Shown here piece by piece: positions 9,034 through 20,540 of a stretch of DNA of 64,000 nt. Made by a program: the position numbers and the translations under genes. The stretch covers positions 1 through 64,000 of the forward strand of contig JAJEBT010000131.1 in the NCBI GenBank assembly GCA_022822405.1, given 5' to 3'. Within the stretch, counting starts at the first letter, position 1, and each line of letters starts with the position of its first letter. Below the pieces are notes generated by a model. The model was not told the origin of the DNA, made no database searches, and saw nothing but the letters and a program-made list of their open reading frames with translations. This DNA comes from Alphaproteobacteria bacterium. Its GTDB lineage: Bacteria > Pseudomonadota > Alphaproteobacteria > MPNO01 > UBA830.

Positions 9034-10304
9034 CCGACAAAGACCGCATCTTCACCAATCTCTACGGCCTCGAGGACTGGCGGCTGGCGGCGGCGCGGGC
9101 GCGCGGAGACTGGGACGGCACCCGCGACATCCTCGCCCGCGGCCGCGACTGGATCGTGAACGAGATCAAGGAGTCCGGCCTCCGCGGCCGCGGCGGCGCG
9201 GGCTTTCCCGCCGGCCTCAAATGGTCGTTCATGCCCAAGGAATCCGACGGCCGCCCGGCCTATCTCGTGGTCAATGCCGACGAATCGGAACCCGGCACCT
9301 GCAAGGACCGCGACATCCTGCGCCACGATCCGCACAAGCTCGTCGAGGGGTGCCTGATCGCGGGTTTCGCGATGGGCGCCGAGGCTGCCTACATCTACGT
9401 GCGCGGCGAGTTCTTCCGCGAGACCGAGGTGCTGCAGGCGGCGGTCGACGAGGCCTACGAGGCCGGACTCGTGGGCAGGGACGCCTGCGGCAGCGGCTAC
9501 GACTTCGACATCTTCGTCCACCGCGGCGCCGGCGCCTATATCTGCGGCGAGGAAACGGCGCTTCTCGAGAGCCTCGAGGGCAAGAAGGGCCAACCGCGGA
9601 TCAAGCCGCCGTTTCCCGCCAATACCGGGCTCTACGGATGCCCGACCACGATCAACAATGTCGAGACCATCGCCGTCGCGCCGGCCATCTGCCGCCGCGG
9701 CGCGTCGTGGTTCGCGGGCTTCGGCCGGGAGAACAACACCGGCACCAAGATCTTCTGCATATCGGGGCACGTGAACCGGCCCTGCAATGTCGAGGAGGAG
9801 ATGAGCATTCCGCTGCGCGAGCTCATTGAGCGCCATGCCGGCGGCGTGCGCGGCGGCTGGGACCGGCTCAAGGCGGTCATCCCGGGCGGCTCCTCGGTGC
9901 CGCTGATTCCGCGCTCGATCTGCGACAGCGTGCTGATGGACTTCGACGCCCTGCGCGAGGTGTCCTCGGGGCTCGGCACCGCCGCCGTCATCGTCATGGA
10001 CGACACCACCGACGTCATCGCCGCCATCGCGCGGCTCTCGAAGTTCTACATGCACGAGAGCTGCGGCCAGTGCACCCCGTGCTGCGAGGGCACGGGATGG
10101 ATGTGGCGCGTCATGGAGCGGCTGGTGCGCGGCGAGGCCGAGGTTGCGGAGATCGACATGCTGCTCGACGTGTCGCGCGAGATCGAGGGCCACACGATCT
10201 GCGCCCTCGGCGATGCCGCCGCCTGGCCCATCCAGGGCCTTGTCCGCCACTTCCGCGACGAGATCGAGGACCGCATCGCGCGCCGCCGCGCGGTCGCGGC
10301 CTGA
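9027..10304 (+). CDS. nuoF: NADH-quinone oxidoreductase subunit F (FMN, N3 cluster)
   Basis: A 425-residue subunit that binds NADH, FMN and [4Fe-4S] cluster N3. NADH binding is marked by [13 protein letters not shown] by [14 protein letters not shown] and [16 protein letters not shown]3 ligands are C346, C349, C352 (SCGQCTPC) and C392 (TICALGD). Residue 353, normally Arg in the very conserved CTPCREG, is Cys here (CTPCCEG), which puts a fifth cysteine next to the cluster. All other key motifs are intact. Start ATG 9027 lies inside the nuoE end. Confidence 0.95.
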   Translation: MLTDKDRIFTNLYGLEDWRLAAARARGDWDGTRDILARGRDWIVNEIKESGLRGRGGAGFPAGLKWSFMPKESDGRPAYLVVNADESEPGTCKDRDILRHDPHKLVEGCLIAGFAMGAEAAYIYVRGEFFRETEVLQAAVDEAYEAGLVGRDACGSGYDFDIFVHRGAGAYICGEETALLESLEGKKGQPRIKPPFPANTGLYGCPTTINNVETIAVAPAICRRGASWFAGFGRENNTGTKIFCISGHVNRPCNVEEEMSIPLRELIERHAGGVRGGWDRLKAVIPGGSSVPLIPRSICDSVLMDFDALREVSSGLGTAAVIVMDDTTDVIAAIARLSKFYMHESCGQCTPCCEGTGWMWRVMERLVRGEAEVAEIDMLLDVSREIEGHTICALGDAAAWPIQGLVRHFRDEIEDRIARRRAVAA

Positions 10305-10321
10305 CGCCCGGGAGTCCGGCC

Positions 10322-12385
10322 ATGCCCACGCTCACCATCGACGGCGACGAGATCGAGGTCGCCCCCGGCCACACCGTGCTGCAGCCCTGCGAGCAGGCCG
10401 GCGCCGAGATCCCGCGCTTCTTCTATCACGAACGCCTCTCGATTGCCGGCAACTGCCGCATGTGCCTCGTCGAGATGGAGCGCTCGCCCAAGCCGATCGC
10501 CTCCTGCGCGATGCCGGCCGCCGACGGCATGGTCATCCACACCGCGACCGAGACCGTGCGCAAGGCGCGCCACGGCGTCATGGAATTCCTGCTCATCAAC
10601 CATCCGCTCGACTGCCCGATCTGCGACCAGGGCGGCGAGTGCGACCTCCAGGATCAGGCCATGGCCTACGGCGCCGGCCGCTCGCGCTTCCTGGAGAACA
10701 AGCGCGCCGTCGCCGACAAGGATTTCGGACCCCTGATCGAGACCCACATGACGCGCTGCATCCATTGCACGCGCTGCATCCGGTTCTCGACCGAAGTCGC
10801 CGGCGTCGAGGTGCTGGGGGCGACCGGACGCGGCGAGCACATGGAAGTCGGCACCTATGTCGAGCGCACCATCGCCTCGGAGCTGTCGGCCAACATCATC
10901 GACCTCTGTCCGGTCGGCGCGCTGACCTCGAAGCCCTACGCGTTCGCCGCCCGGCCATGGGAGCTCGTCAAGACCGAATCGGTCGACGTCATGGACGCCG
11001 TCGGCAGCAACATCCGGATCGACAGCCGCGGCCGCGATGTCATGCGCGTCCTGCCGGTGCTCAACGAGGACATCAACGAGGAGTGGATCTCGGACAAGAC
11101 GCGTTACGCCTGCGACGGGCTCGCGCGCCAGCGCCTCGACCGGCCCTATGTGCGCCGCGACGGGCGGCTCAGGCCGGCAACCTGGCCCGAGGCGTTCGCC
11201 GCCATTGCGGAGCGGCTTGACGGCGTCCCCGGCAGCCGCATCGCGGCGATTGCCGGCGACCAGTGCGACGCCGAATCGATGGTCGCGCTCAGGGACCTGA
11301 TGGCGGCCCTCGGTTCGCCGCATGTCGACTGCCGCCAGGACGGCGCGCGCCTGCCGGTATCGCCGCGTGCCGCCTATCTCTTCAACACCACAATCGCCGG
11401 CATCGAGGAGGCCGATGCCTGCCTGCTGATCGGCACCAATCCGCGCCGCGAGGCGGCGCTCGTCAATGCCCGGCTGCGCAAGCGCTCGCTGGCGGGACGT
11501 TTCCCCGTCGGGCTGGTCGGCGAGGCGGCGGACCTCACCTACCGCGTCGAGCATCTCGGAACCGACCCGGCGGTCCTGGCCGCGATCGCCGACGGCAGCC
11601 ACCCGTTCGCGGCGGTGCTCGCCGGCGCCGAGCGGCCGATGCTGGTGGTCGGGCAGGGGGCGCTGGCGCGCGCTGACGGCGCCGCGGTGCTGGCGCTGGC
11701 GCGCGGAATCGCCGAATCCTGCGGCATGATCGGCGACGGATGGAACGGCTTCAACGTTCTGCACACGGCCGCGGCGCGGGTCGCCGGCCTCGATCTCGGG
11801 CTGGTCCCGGGTGCGGGCGGCCGCGACGTCGGCGCCATTCTCGACGGCGCCGCCGCGGGCGACCTCGATGCCGTGTACCTGCTTGCCGCCGACGAGATCG
11901 ATGCCGCGAAGCTTGCCGGCGCCTTCGTCATCTACCAGGGGCATCACGGAGATGCCGGGGCGCATGTCGCCGATGTCGTGCTGCCGGGCGCCGCCTACAC
12001 GGAGAAGGACGGCACCTACGTCAACACCGAGGGCCGCGCCCAGCGCGGCCGGAGGGCGGTGTTCCCGCCCGGCGAAGCGCGCGAGGACTGGGCGATCCTT
12101 CGCGCTCTCTCCGCGGAGCTCGGACGGACGCTCCCCTATGACGACCTCGCCGCGGTGCGGGCGCGCATGGCCGAACTCGCGCCGCCGCTCGGCGCGCCCG
12201 ACGAGATCGAACCGGCGCCGTGGGCGCCGTTCGGCGGCGACGGCAGCGTCTCGGACGCGCCGTTCGCGGTCCCGTTCGCCAATTTCTACATGACCGATCC
12301 GGTATCGCGCGCCTCGGCGACGATGGCCGCGTGCGCGGCGGCGTTCGCGCCGGCGGCCGGCGGCGGGGATGGCGGCGATGTCTGA
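10322..12385 (+). CDS. nuoG: NADH-quinone oxidoreductase subunit G (75-kDa type)
   Basis: A 687-residue iron-sulfur subunit linking NuoEF to the hydrophilic arm. The N-terminal ferredoxin-like domain should bind [2Fe-2S] N1b through four Cys; C45, C48 and C62 are present, but the first ligand position, residue 34, is Phe (TTC at 10421-10423) in [16 protein letters not shown] where relatives have PRFCYHE. The H-x3-C-x2-C-x5-C motif for the next [4Fe-4S] cluster is intact in [14 protein letters not shown], as are RCIHCTRC and LCPVGAL for the following one. The C-terminal molybdopterin-oxidoreductase-like domain is full length. Its end overlaps nuoH by 8 bases. Confidence 0.95.
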   Translation: MPTLTIDGDEIEVAPGHTVLQPCEQAGAEIPRFFYHERLSIAGNCRMCLVEMERSPKPIASCAMPAADGMVIHTATETVRKARHGVMEFLLINHPLDCPICDQGGECDLQDQAMAYGAGRSRFLENKRAVADKDFGPLIETHMTRCIHCTRCIRFSTEVAGVEVLGATGRGEHMEVGTYVERTIASELSANIIDLCPVGALTSKPYAFAARPWELVKTESVDVMDAVGSNIRIDSRGRDVMRVLPVLNEDINEEWISDKTRYACDGLARQRLDRPYVRRDGRLRPATWPEAFAAIAERLDGVPGSRIAAIAGDQCDAESMVALRDLMAALGSPHVDCRQDGARLPVSPRAAYLFNTTIAGIEEADACLLIGTNPRREAALVNARLRKRSLAGRFPVGLVGEAADLTYRVEHLGTDPAVLAAIADGSHPFAAVLAGAERPMLVVGQGALARADGAAVLALARGIAESCGMIGDGWNGFNVLHTAAARVAGLDLGLVPGAGGRDVGAILDGAAAGDLDAVYLLAADEIDAAKLAGAFVIYQGHHGDAGAHVADVVLPGAAYTEKDGTYVNTEGRAQRGRRAVFPPGEAREDWAILRALSAELGRTLPYDDLAAVRARMAELAPPLGAPDEIEPAPWAPFGGDGSVSDAPFAVPFANFYMTDPVSRASATMAACAAAFAPAAGGGDGGDV

Positions 12386-13403
12386 GTTCCTCGACGGCTA
12401 TCTGTGGCCCGGGCTCGAAACGGTCGCCTACATCCTGCTGATCGTCATACCGGTCATGGCCACCATCGCCTATCTCACCTTCGCCGAACGCAAGATCATC
12501 GCCGCCATGCAGCTGCGCCGGGGGCCGAACGTGGTCGGCCCGTTCGGGCTCTTCCAGCCCATCGCCGACGCCGTCAAGCTGCTGTTCAAGGAGACCATCA
12601 TCCCCTCGGGCGCCAACCGGGTGGTGTTCATGGTCGCGCCGATGCTCACCTTCGTCCTCAGCCTCGTCGCCTGGGCGGTGGTGCCGTTCGATGTCGGCTG
12701 GGTGCTTGCCGACATCAATGTCGGCGTGCTCTACATCTTCGCGATCTCTTCGCTCGGCGTTTACGGCATCATCATGGCCGGCTGGGCAAGCAACTCCAAA
12801 TACGCATTCCTCGGCGCCCTGCGCTCGGCCGCGCAGATGGTGTCCTACGAGGTCGCGATCGGTTTCGTGATCATCACCGTGCTGCTGTGCGTCGGATCGC
12901 TCAATCTCTCCGACATCGTGCTCGCCCAGCAGGGCGGCGGCTTCTGGAACTGGTTCTGGCTGCCGCTGGCGCCGATGTTCGTGATCTTCCTGGTCTCGGC
13001 GCTGGCCGAGACCAACCGCCATCCGTTCGACCTCCCCGAGGCCGAGGCCGAGCTGGTGTCGGGCTACAACGTCGAATACTCGTCGATGACCTTCGCCCTG
13101 TTCTCCCTCGGCGAGTACGGCAACATGGTTCTCATGAGCGCCATGACCGCGGTGCTGTTCCTCGGCGGCTGGCTGCCGCCGTTCGATTTCGCGCCGTTCA
13201 CGTGGATTCCGGGCGTCATCTGGTTCGCGCTCAAGATCGCGGTCTGCCTGTTCGTGTTCATATGGGTGCGGGCGACGTTCCCGCGCTACCGCTACGACCA
13301 GTTGATGCGGCTCGGCTGGAAGGTGTTCCTGCCGTTCACGCTCCTGTGGGTGGCGCTGACGGCGGGCGCGCTCGTCGCCTTTGACTGGCTGCCGGTCCGC
13401 TGA
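12378..13403 (+). CDS. nuoH: NADH-quinone oxidoreductase subunit H
   Basis: A 341-residue membrane subunit that forms the entrance of the quinone tunnel and the start of the proton path. Eight or so membrane helices are visible, with the conserved segments [16 protein letters not shown] and [20 protein letters not shown], whose acidic residues are essential in the family. ATG 12378 gives the usual [12 protein letters not shown] start with GGGG 8 bases upstream; ATG 12369 would add MAA. It overlaps the nuoG end by 8 bases. Confidence 0.96.
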   Translation: MSEFLDGYLWPGLETVAYILLIVIPVMATIAYLTFAERKIIAAMQLRRGPNVVGPFGLFQPIADAVKLLFKETIIPSGANRVVFMVAPMLTFVLSLVAWAVVPFDVGWVLADINVGVLYIFAISSLGVYGIIMAGWASNSKYAFLGALRSAAQMVSYEVAIGFVIITVLLCVGSLNLSDIVLAQQGGGFWNWFWLPLAPMFVIFLVSALAETNRHPFDLPEAEAELVSGYNVEYSSMTFALFSLGEYGNMVLMSAMTAVLFLGGWLPPFDFAPFTWIPGVIWFALKIAVCLFVFIWVRATFPRYRYDQLMRLGWKVFLPFTLLWVALTAGALVAFDWLPVR

Positions 13404-13420
13404 CGGCAGGGGAGGACGCC

Positions 13421-13909
13421 ATGGCCCTCGTGACACGCCCGCTCAGGGCGCTTCTGCTCTCGGAACTGGTTTCCGGGCTGGTGCTCACGCTCAGATACAT
13501 GCTGCGGCCGAAGGTGACGCTCAACTACCCGTTCGAGAAGGGGCCGCTGAGCCCGCGCTTCCGCGGCGAACACGCGCTGCGGCGTTATCCCAACGGCGAG
13601 GAGCGCTGCATCGCCTGCAAGCTGTGCGAGGCCATCTGCCCCGCCCAGGCGATCACCATCGAAGCCGAGCCGCGGGCCGACGGCAGCCGGCGCACGACGC
13701 GCTACGACATCGACATGACCAAGTGCATCTATTGCGGCTTCTGCGAAGAGGCCTGTCCGGTCGACGCCATCGTCGAGGGGCCGAATTTCGAGTTTGCCGC
13801 CGAGACCCGCGAGGAGCTGATGTACAACAAGGAGCGGCTGCTCGACAACGGCGACCGCTGGGAAAGCCATCTCGCCGCCCGGCTTTCCGCCGACGCGCCC
13901 TACAGGTGA
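13421..13909 (+). CDS. nuoI: NADH-quinone oxidoreductase subunit I (N6a/N6b clusters)
   Basis: A 162-residue bacterial-ferredoxin-type subunit with two [4Fe-4S] clusters that pass electrons toward NuoB. The two motifs are [12 protein letters not shown] (C63, C66, C69, C73) and [12 protein letters not shown] (C102, C105, C108, C112), both complete. The amphipathic N-terminal helix that lies on the membrane is present. Length is standard for alphaproteobacteria. Gaps to nuoH (17 bp) and nuoJ (4 bp) keep it in the operon. Confidence 0.97.
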   Translation: MALVTRPLRALLLSELVSGLVLTLRYMLRPKVTLNYPFEKGPLSPRFRGEHALRRYPNGEERCIACKLCEAICPAQAITIEAEPRADGSRRTTRYDIDMTKCIYCGFCEEACPVDAIVEGPNFEFAAETREELMYNKERLLDNGDRWESHLAARLSADAPYR

Positions 13910-13913
13910 TCCG

Positions 13914-14531
13914 ATGATCGTCCCCGTCATCGCCTTCTACGCCTTTGCCGCGGTCGCCGTCGCCGCCGGCGTGATGGTGATCTCCGCGCGCAATCCGGTG
14001 CATTCGGTGCTGTTCCTGATCCTTGCCTTCTTCAACGCTGCGGGGCTGTTCGTGCTGATGGGCGCCGAGTTCATCGCGATGATCCTCGTCATCGTCTATG
14101 TCGGCGCGGTCGCGGTGCTGTTCCTGTTCGTCGTCATGATGCTCGACATCGACTTCGCCGAGCTGCGCACCGGCTTCCTGCAGTACCTGCCGGTCGGCGG
14201 CCTCGTGGGGCTGGTGCTGCTTGCCGAGCTTGTCCTCGTCCTCGGCACCTGGGCGGCGGCGCCCGTGGGCGAGGCGGTGCGGGTCGCGCCGGCGCTGCCC
14301 GCCGATCCGGCCATCGGCAATACGCGTGCCATCGGCAATGTGCTGTACACCGACTATGTCTTCCTCTTCCAGGCGGCCGGCGTGATCCTGCTCGTCGCCA
14401 TGATCGGGGCCATCGTGCTGACGCTGCGCACGCGCGAAGGCGTGCGCCGCCAGCGCATTGGCGCGCAGGTCGCGCGCACCCGCGGCGAGGCGGTCGACGT
14501 CAGGTCGGTCGAGCCGGGGAGCGGCGCCTGA
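13914..14531 (+). CDS. nuoJ: NADH-quinone oxidoreductase subunit J
   Basis: A 205-residue membrane subunit with five hydrophobic helices. The conserved third helix with [17 protein letters not shown] contains the flexible region linked to coupling in complex I. The last 35 residues are a charged cytoplasmic tail. It lies 4 bp after nuoI and 1 bp before the nuoK start, in keeping with tight operon packing. Confidence 0.95.
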   Translation: MIVPVIAFYAFAAVAVAAGVMVISARNPVHSVLFLILAFFNAAGLFVLMGAEFIAMILVIVYVGAVAVLFLFVVMMLDIDFAELRTGFLQYLPVGGLVGLVLLAELVLVLGTWAAAPVGEAVRVAPALPADPAIGNTRAIGNVLYTDYVFLFQAAGVILLVAMIGAIVLTLRTREGVRRQRIGAQVARTRGEAVDVRSVEPGSGA

Positions 14532-14532
14532 C

Positions 14533-14844
14533 ATGGCCGCAGTCGGGCTCTTCCACTATCTTGCGGTGGGCGCGGTGCTGTTCACGCTCGGCGTGTTCGG
14601 GATCTTCCTCAACCGCAAGAACGTCATCATCATCCTGATGTCGATCGAGCTGATCCTGCTCGCCGCCAACATCAACCTGGTCGCGTTCTCGGTGCACCTT
14701 CAGGACCTGACGGGGCAGATATTTGCGCTCCTGGTGCTCGCCATCGCGGCCGCCGAGGCGGCCATCGGGCTCGCGATCATCATGGTCTATTTCCGCAACC
14801 GCGGCTCGATCGCGGTTGAAGACGTCAATCTCATGAAGGGTTAG
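14533..14844 (+). CDS. nuoK: NADH-quinone oxidoreductase subunit K
   Basis: A 103-residue, three-helix subunit related to MrpC that takes part in proton translocation. Conserved Glu residues lie in the second and third helices ([18 protein letters not shown] and [15 protein letters not shown]). ATG 14533, one base after the nuoJ stop, gives the standard length; the longer upstream reading overlaps nuoJ and is arginine-rich without homology. Confidence 0.96.
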   Translation: MAAVGLFHYLAVGAVLFTLGVFGIFLNRKNVIIILMSIELILLAANINLVAFSVHLQDLTGQIFALLVLAIAAAEAAIGLAIIMVYFRNRGSIAVEDVNLMKG

Positions 14845-14851
14845 TGGCCGG

Positions 14852-16780
14852 ATGTATGCGTCTGCCGTCTTCCTGCCGCTGATCGGCGCCGTCCTCGCAG
14901 GCCTTGGCGGTCGCTGGATCGGCGATCGCGGATCGCAACTGGTGACCTGCGGCGCCATGCTGCTGTCGGCCGGGTTCGGCTGCGTCATCCTCGCGGAGGT
15001 GGCGCTCGGCGGCCGCCCGCAGTCGGTCGAGCTGTTCCCGTGGATCATCTCCGGCGCCTTCGAGGCGAGCTGGACGCTGCGCTTCGATCAGCTCGCGGCG
15101 GTCATGGTCTTCGTCGTCACCGTGGTCTCGGCCATGGTCCATGTCTACTCGATCGGCTACATGAGCCACGACCCGCACATTCCGCGGTTCATGGCCTATC
15201 TCAGCCTGTTCACCTTCTTCATGCTGATGCTGGTCACCTCGGACAACCTGCTGCAGCTGTTCTTCGGCTGGGAGGGGGTCGGGTTGTGCTCGTACCTGCT
15301 GATCGGGTTCTGGTACGACCGGCCGTCGGCCAATGCCGCCGCCATCAAGGCGTTCATCGTCAACCGCGTCGGCGATTTCGGCTTCGCGCTCGGGATTCTC
15401 GGCGTCTTCCTGATGTTCGGCTCGATCAGCTATGACGTCATATTTGCCGCGGCCCCGGATCGCGCCGACACGACGCTCGCCTTTCTCGGCCTTGAGACCC
15501 CGGCGCTCGACGCGCTCTGCATCCTCCTGTTCATCGGTGCCATGGGCAAGTCGGCGCAGCTCGGCCTTCATACCTGGCTTCCCGACGCCATGGAGGGCCC
15601 GACTCCGGTCTCGGCGCTGATTCACGCGGCGACCATGGTCACCGCCGGCGTGTTCATGGTCGCCCGGCTGTCGCCGCTGTTCGAGTACGCGCCCGTCGCG
15701 CTCGCCGTGGTTGCCGTCGTCGGCGCCAGCACCGCGCTGTTCGCAGCCACCGTGGCGCTGTGCCAGAACGACATCAAGCGGGTCATCGCCTATTCGACCT
15801 GCAGCCAGCTCGGATACATGTTCTTCGCCTGCGGCGTGTCCGCCTATGCGGCCGGCATCTTCCACCTCACGACCCATGCCTTCTTCAAGGCGCTGCTGTT
15901 CCTCGGCGCGGGCTCGGTCATCCACGCGATGTCCGCAGAGCAGGACATGCGCAAGATGGGCGGCATCTGGCGCCTGATTCCGGTCACCTACGGGCTGATG
16001 TGGGTCGGCAGCCTGGCGCTTGCCGGCATGCCGTTCTTCGCCGGCTTCTATTCCAAGGATCTGGTGCTCGAGGCGGCGTTCGGCGCCCACAGCACGGTCG
16101 GCCAGTATGCGTTCTGGATGGGCATCGCCGCCGCCGTGCTCACCGCGTTCTATTCCTGGCGCCTCATCATCATGACCTTCCACGGCGAGAGCAAGGCCGA
16201 CGAGAAAACGCTGGCCCATGTCCACGAATCGCCGCGGGTCATGCTGGCGCCGCTGTTTGTGCTCGCATTCGGCGCCGTGTTCGCCGGCTGGCTCGGCTAC
16301 GACTACTTCGCCGGCGACGCCATGACGGCGTTCTGGGGCGATTCGATCTTCGTCCGGCCGGGCACCGATCCGATCGCGGCCGCGCACCATGTGCCGCTCT
16401 GGGTCAAGATCATCCCGGTTGCGGTTGGCGTCGCCGGCATCGCCGGCGCCTATTACGCCTACATGGTCAGGCCGGACCTGCCCGGCGCGCTCGCCGCGCG
16501 CCTGCCCAGGCTCTACCATTTCCTCCTCGCCAAGTGGTATTTCGACGAGCTCTACGACGCCGTGTTCGTGCGCCCTGCCCACCGTCTCGGACGCCGCCTG
16601 TGGAAGGACGGCGACGGCGCCGTCATCGACGGCGTCGGCCCCGACGGCGTGGCGGCGGCGGCGCGCTACCTCGCACGCCGCGTGGCCGCTCTGCAGTCGG
16701 GCTACATCTACCACTATGCCTTCGCGATGCTCGTCGGCGTCGCCGGCATCGTGACCTGGCACCTGTTCGGCCAGGCCTAG
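14852..16780 (+). CDS. nuoL: NADH-quinone oxidoreductase subunit L
   Basis: A 642-residue antiporter-like subunit at the far end of the membrane arm, with about 14 core helices plus the C-terminal extension that runs along the arm as a lateral helix and ends in a final transmembrane helix. Typical segments include LFFGWEGVGLCSYLLIGFWY and GPTPVSALIHAATMVTAGVF, and the discontinuous-helix region HLTTHAFFKALLFLGAGSVI with its essential Lys and His. Length matches the family. Gap to nuoM is 12 bp. Confidence 0.97.
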   Translation: MYASAVFLPLIGAVLAGLGGRWIGDRGSQLVTCGAMLLSAGFGCVILAEVALGGRPQSVELFPWIISGAFEASWTLRFDQLAAVMVFVVTVVSAMVHVYSIGYMSHDPHIPRFMAYLSLFTFFMLMLVTSDNLLQLFFGWEGVGLCSYLLIGFWYDRPSANAAAIKAFIVNRVGDFGFALGILGVFLMFGSISYDVIFAAAPDRADTTLAFLGLETPALDALCILLFIGAMGKSAQLGLHTWLPDAMEGPTPVSALIHAATMVTAGVFMVARLSPLFEYAPVALAVVAVVGASTALFAATVALCQNDIKRVIAYSTCSQLGYMFFACGVSAYAAGIFHLTTHAFFKALLFLGAGSVIHAMSAEQDMRKMGGIWRLIPVTYGLMWVGSLALAGMPFFAGFYSKDLVLEAAFGAHSTVGQYAFWMGIAAAVLTAFYSWRLIIMTFHGESKADEKTLAHVHESPRVMLAPLFVLAFGAVFAGWLGYDYFAGDAMTAFWGDSIFVRPGTDPIAAAHHVPLWVKIIPVAVGVAGIAGAYYAYMVRPDLPGALAARLPRLYHFLLAKWYFDELYDAVFVRPAHRLGRRLWKDGDGAVIDGVGPDGVAAAARYLARRVAALQSGYIYHYAFAMLVGVAGIVTWHLFGQA

Positions 16781-16792
16781 GGACAAGCCGGC

Positions 16793-18307
16793 ATGTTGCA
16801 GTTTCCGATCCTGTCCCTGATCACCTTCCTGCCGCTGGTGGGGGCGCTCGCCATTCTCATGATCCGCGGCGACGCCCGGGTCGTGGCCCGCAATGCGCGC
16901 GCGACGGCGCTGTGGGTGTCGCTCATCGTGTTCGTGCTGTCGCTGCTGCTGTGGATCGAGTTCGACCGCGGGACCGCTGCCTTCCAGTTTGTCGAGAAGG
17001 TCGCATGGATTCCGTCCTTCGGCGTCTCCTACCACATGGGGGTCGATGGCATCTCGGTGTTCTTCGTGCTGCTGTCGACATTCCTCACCCCGATCTGCGT
17101 GCTGGCGAGCTGGGATGCGATCAAGGATCGGGTCCGGGAGTACATGATCGCTTTCCTCGTCCTCGAGACGCTTATGGTCGGCATGTTCTGCGCGCTCGAT
17201 TTCGTGCTGTTCTATGTGTTCTTCGAGGGCGTGCTGATACCGATGTTCCTGATCATCGGCGTCTGGGGCGGCCCGCGCCGGGTCTACGCCGCCTTCAAGT
17301 TCTTCCTGTTCACGCTCACCGGCTCGGTGCTGATGCTGATCGCGATCCTCGTGATCTTCTGGGAAGCCGACACCACCGACATTCCCAGGCTCCTGAACGT
17401 GGCGCTCGATCCCGACCTGCAGCTATGGTTATGGCTTGCCTTCTTCGCGAGCTTCGCCGTCAAGGTGCCCATGTGGCCGGTGCACACATGGTTGCCCGAC
17501 GCCCACGTCGAGGCGCCGACCGCCGGTTCGGTCATCCTCGCCGGCGTGCTCCTGAAGATGGGCGCCTACGGGTTCCTGCGGTTCTCGGTTCCGATGTTGC
17601 CGCTGGCCACGGATTTCTTCACGCCGATGATCTATGCGCTCTCCATCGTTGCCATCATCTACACCTCGCTGGTGGCGCTCGCGCAGGAGGACATGAAGAA
17701 GCTGATTGCCTATTCCTCGGTGGCGCACATGGGATTCGTGACCATCGGCATCTTCACGCTCACGCATCAGGGCGTGCAAGGCGCCGTCGCCCAGATGCTG
17801 AGCCACGGCTTCGTGTCGGCGGCGCTGTTCCTCTGCGTCGGTGTCGTCTATGACCGCATCCACAGCCGCGACATCGAGACCTATGGCGGACTGGTGGAGC
17901 GCATGCCGCGCTACGCGGTGGTGTTCATGGTCTTCATGCTCGCTTCCGTCGGCCTGCCCGGCACCAGCGGATTCGTCGGCGAGTTCCTGGTCCTGGTCGG
18001 CGCCTTCCAGGTCAACACCTGGGTGGCGTTGCTGGCGACGACGGGAATCATCCTCGGCGCCGCCTACATGCTCTATCTTTACCGCCGGGTGATTCTCGGC
18101 CGTCTCGAGAAGGAGCACCTGAAGTCCATTCTCGATCTGAACGCCCGCGAGGTTCTGGTGTTCGCGCCCCTGGTCGCGGTGACGATATGGATGGGGGTCT
18201 GGCCGGCGCCGTTTCTCGATGTCATGGAGGTCTCGGTCGCTAACCTCGTCGAACAGCACCGCGCGGCGCTCGAGGCGGTCCGCCCGCTGGCCGCGGCCGG
18301 TCGGTAG
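16793..18307 (+). CDS. nuoM: NADH-quinone oxidoreductase subunit M
   Basis: A 504-residue antiporter-like proton-pumping subunit with about 14 helices. Conserved elements are [15 protein letters not shown], the Glu-bearing [31 protein letters not shown] and the discontinuous-helix region [20 protein letters not shown] 16793 is 12 bp after nuoL; the start [19 protein letters not shown] is normal for the family. Confidence 0.97.
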   Translation: MLQFPILSLITFLPLVGALAILMIRGDARVVARNARATALWVSLIVFVLSLLLWIEFDRGTAAFQFVEKVAWIPSFGVSYHMGVDGISVFFVLLSTFLTPICVLASWDAIKDRVREYMIAFLVLETLMVGMFCALDFVLFYVFFEGVLIPMFLIIGVWGGPRRVYAAFKFFLFTLTGSVLMLIAILVIFWEADTTDIPRLLNVALDPDLQLWLWLAFFASFAVKVPMWPVHTWLPDAHVEAPTAGSVILAGVLLKMGAYGFLRFSVPMLPLATDFFTPMIYALSIVAIIYTSLVALAQEDMKKLIAYSSVAHMGFVTIGIFTLTHQGVQGAVAQMLSHGFVSAALFLCVGVVYDRIHSRDIETYGGLVERMPRYAVVFMVFMLASVGLPGTSGFVGEFLVLVGAFQVNTWVALLATTGIILGAAYMLYLYRRVILGRLEKEHLKSILDLNAREVLVFAPLVAVTIWMGVWPAPFLDVMEVSVANLVEQHRAALEAVRPLAAAGR

Positions 18308-18316
18308 GGGCGGGCA

Positions 18317-19774
18317 ATGGTGACAGTGCGCGATCTCCATGCGGTGCTGCCCGAGCTCGTGCTCGTCTGTCTGGCGATGACGCTGCTGATCTACGGCGTG
18401 TTCAGGACAGGGGATGCCGGGCGCCGGCTGTCGTGGCTCGCCGTCGCCGCGCTCGCGGCGACCGGACTCGTCATGGCGGCGGGCTGGTCGGGCGCGTCTG
18501 GCACCGTTGCCTTCGGTGGCCAGTTCGTGGACGACATGTTCGCGCGCTTCATGAAGTGGCTGATCCTGCTCGGTTCGGCCCTCGCGATCGTGATGTCGCT
18601 CGCCTACAACGAGCGCGAAGGCATCCAGCGCTTCGAGTATCCGGTGCTGATCCTGTTCGCGACCGTGGGCATGCTGCTGATGGTATCGGCGGGCGACCTG
18701 ATGTCGCTCTATGTCGCGATCGAGCTCCAGAGCCTGCCGCTCTACGTGATCGCAGCCTTCCGGCGCGATTCGGTCAGATCGTCCGAAGCCGGGCTGAAAT
18801 ACTTCGTGCTCGGCGCCCTGTCGTCCGGCATGCTGCTCTACGGCATCTCGATGATCTACGGCTTCACCGGCACCACCCGCTTTTCCGAGCTGAGCGACCT
18901 CTTCGTCGGTCCCGACCTCAGCCTTGGCGTCGGTGTCGTCGTCGGCCTGGTGTTCCTGCTCGCCGGCCTCGCCTTCAAGATCTCGGCGGTGCCGTTCCAC
19001 ATGTGGACGCCCGACGTCTATGAGGGCGCGCCGACGCCGGTCACTGCATTCTTCGCGGTCGCGCCCAAGATCGCTGCGGTCGGGCTGCTGGTGCGCACGA
19101 TGGTCGGGCCGTTCGGCGAGCTGTTCAGCGAGTGGCAGCAGATCATCATCCTGCTCTCGGTCGCGTCGATGATCCTCGGCGCGTTGGCCGCGATCTGGCA
19201 GACGAGCATCAAGCGGCTTCTCGCCTACAGCTCGATCGGCCATGTCGGCTACGCCCTGGTCGGCCTCGCGGCGGGCTCGGAGGAAGGGGTGCGCGGCGTC
19301 GCGCTCTACATGGCGATCTATCTCGCAATGAACGCGGGGGCCTTCTGCTGCGTGCTCGCGATGCGGCGCCAGGGCGCACAGGTCGAGGGGATCGGCGATC
19401 TCGCGGGGCTTGCACGCACCCAGCCCATGATGGCTTGCGCGATGGCGATCTTCATGTTCTCGATGGCAGGAATTCCGCCGCTTGCCGGATTCTTCGGAAA
19501 GCTCTACGTCTTCCTTGCGGCAGTCAACGAAGGGCTGTACCTGCTTGCCATCGTCGGCATCCTGACCAGCGTGGTCGGCGCCTATTACTATCTTCGCATC
19601 GTCAAGATCATGTATTTCGACAAGGCGGAAGAGGCCTTCGACCAGGGCTCGGGCCGCGAGGTCGGCGTCGTCATGGCCGTAGCGGCCCTGTTCACGCTTC
19701 TGTTCTTCGTCTATCCGGCGCCGGTAGTCGCCGCCGCCGAGGCGGCGGCGGCCGTCCTGTTCGCGGGCAGCTAG
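18317..19774 (+). CDS. nuoN: NADH-quinone oxidoreductase subunit N
   Basis: A 485-residue antiporter-like subunit, the third of the proton-pumping set. Family segments are [17 protein letters not shown], the Lys-bearing [17 protein letters not shown], and [20 protein letters not shown]. It closes the nuo set; all fourteen subunits A to N are present with no gap above 24 bp and no inserted genes. birA begins 3 bp after the stop. Confidence 0.97.
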   Translation: MVTVRDLHAVLPELVLVCLAMTLLIYGVFRTGDAGRRLSWLAVAALAATGLVMAAGWSGASGTVAFGGQFVDDMFARFMKWLILLGSALAIVMSLAYNEREGIQRFEYPVLILFATVGMLLMVSAGDLMSLYVAIELQSLPLYVIAAFRRDSVRSSEAGLKYFVLGALSSGMLLYGISMIYGFTGTTRFSELSDLFVGPDLSLGVGVVVGLVFLLAGLAFKISAVPFHMWTPDVYEGAPTPVTAFFAVAPKIAAVGLLVRTMVGPFGELFSEWQQIIILLSVASMILGALAAIWQTSIKRLLAYSSIGHVGYALVGLAAGSEEGVRGVALYMAIYLAMNAGAFCCVLAMRRQGAQVEGIGDLAGLARTQPMMACAMAIFMFSMAGIPPLAGFFGKLYVFLAAVNEGLYLLAIVGILTSVVGAYYYLRIVKIMYFDKAEEAFDQGSGREVGVVMAVAALFTLLFFVYPAPVVAAAEAAAAVLFAGS

Positions 19775-19777
19775 GCC

Positions 19778-20536
19778 ATGGCTGCCGGGGCCGCCTGCCC
19801 GGAGATGCCCGCGGTGTGCCGGCTGCACGGCTTCACCAACCTCGACAGCACCAACGCCGAGGCGTTGCGCCGGATGGCCACCGGCGCAGCGCAGCCGGGA
19901 GACGTGTTCGTTGCCGCCACCCAGAGCGCCGGGCGCGGGCGCGGCGGCCGAAGCTGGCATTCGGCCGCCGGCAACCTCCACGCCAGCGTGGTGTTGCCGG
20001 TCGCCGCCGATCGCCATGCCGGCCAGCTTGCCCTGGTGGCGGGGGTTGCGGTCCACGAGGCGCTCGCCGCGCTTGCCCCCGAACTGGTCTTCACCCTCAA
20101 ATGGCCCAACGACGTGCTCTGCCGGGGCCGGAAGGTCGCCGGAATTCTGATCGAGGCCGGCGAAGGCGGCTTCGTCGTCGGTATCGGCGTCAATCTCGCC
20201 GCCGCGCCGCCCGCTTCCTCGGTGCGGTTGCCGGCGACCAGCGTCCTCGCCGAGGGCGGCGGGCGGGTGTCGCCCGAACGGATGCTCGATCGGCTCTATC
20301 CGGTGCTCGCTGCGTGGCACCGGCGCTGGGCGATGGTGGGGTTCGCGCCGGTGCGCGCCGCCTGGCAGGCGCACGGCCTGCGCCGCGGCGAGGCGCTCAG
20401 CGCGACCACCGCCGCCGGCGCGGTCGACGGCCTATTTGACGGCCTTGACGGCGATGGCGCACTGACCCTGATCGATGCGGCCGGCGTGCGGCGGATCATC
20501 GCCGCCGGCGACGTCGCCGTGGCGGGACGGCAATAG
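19778..20536 (+). CDS. birA: Biotin--[acetyl-CoA-carboxylase] ligase
   Basis: A 252-residue biotin protein ligase that makes biotinyl-AMP and loads biotin onto acetyl-CoA carboxylase and other carboxylases. The nucleotide/biotin loop GRGRGG is at 52-57, KWPND at 108-112 and the catalytic-region Lys at K119 in [10 protein letters not shown]. There is no N-terminal DNA-binding domain, so this is a monofunctional (group I) enzyme that does not repress biotin genes. Its place directly after nuoN is common in alphaproteobacteria. Confidence 0.93.
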   Translation: MAAGAACPEMPAVCRLHGFTNLDSTNAEALRRMATGAAQPGDVFVAATQSAGRGRGGRSWHSAAGNLHASVVLPVAADRHAGQLALVAGVAVHEALAALAPELVFTLKWPNDVLCRGRKVAGILIEAGEGGFVVGIGVNLAAAPPASSVRLPATSVLAEGGGRVSPERMLDRLYPVLAAWHRRWAMVGFAPVRAAWQAHGLRRGEALSATTAAGAVDGLFDGLDGDGALTLIDAAGVRRIIAAGDVAVAGRQ

Positions 20537-20540
20537 CGCC

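Noticed and set aside
10046-11965. A minus-strand open frame of 639 codons antisense to nuoG
   Set aside because: Antisense shadow of a gene whose motifs are clear on the plus strand.
14831-17035. A minus-strand open frame of 734 codons antisense to nuoL
   Set aside because: Same composition bias, lies fully opposite a well-supported membrane gene, no ribosome-binding site or homology.
17429-20374. A minus-strand open frame of 981 codons across nuoM, nuoN and birA
   Set aside because: It is antisense to certain genes, is extremely rich in Arg, His, Asp and Glu, and has no domain; such frames are a by-product of GC-rich codon use.
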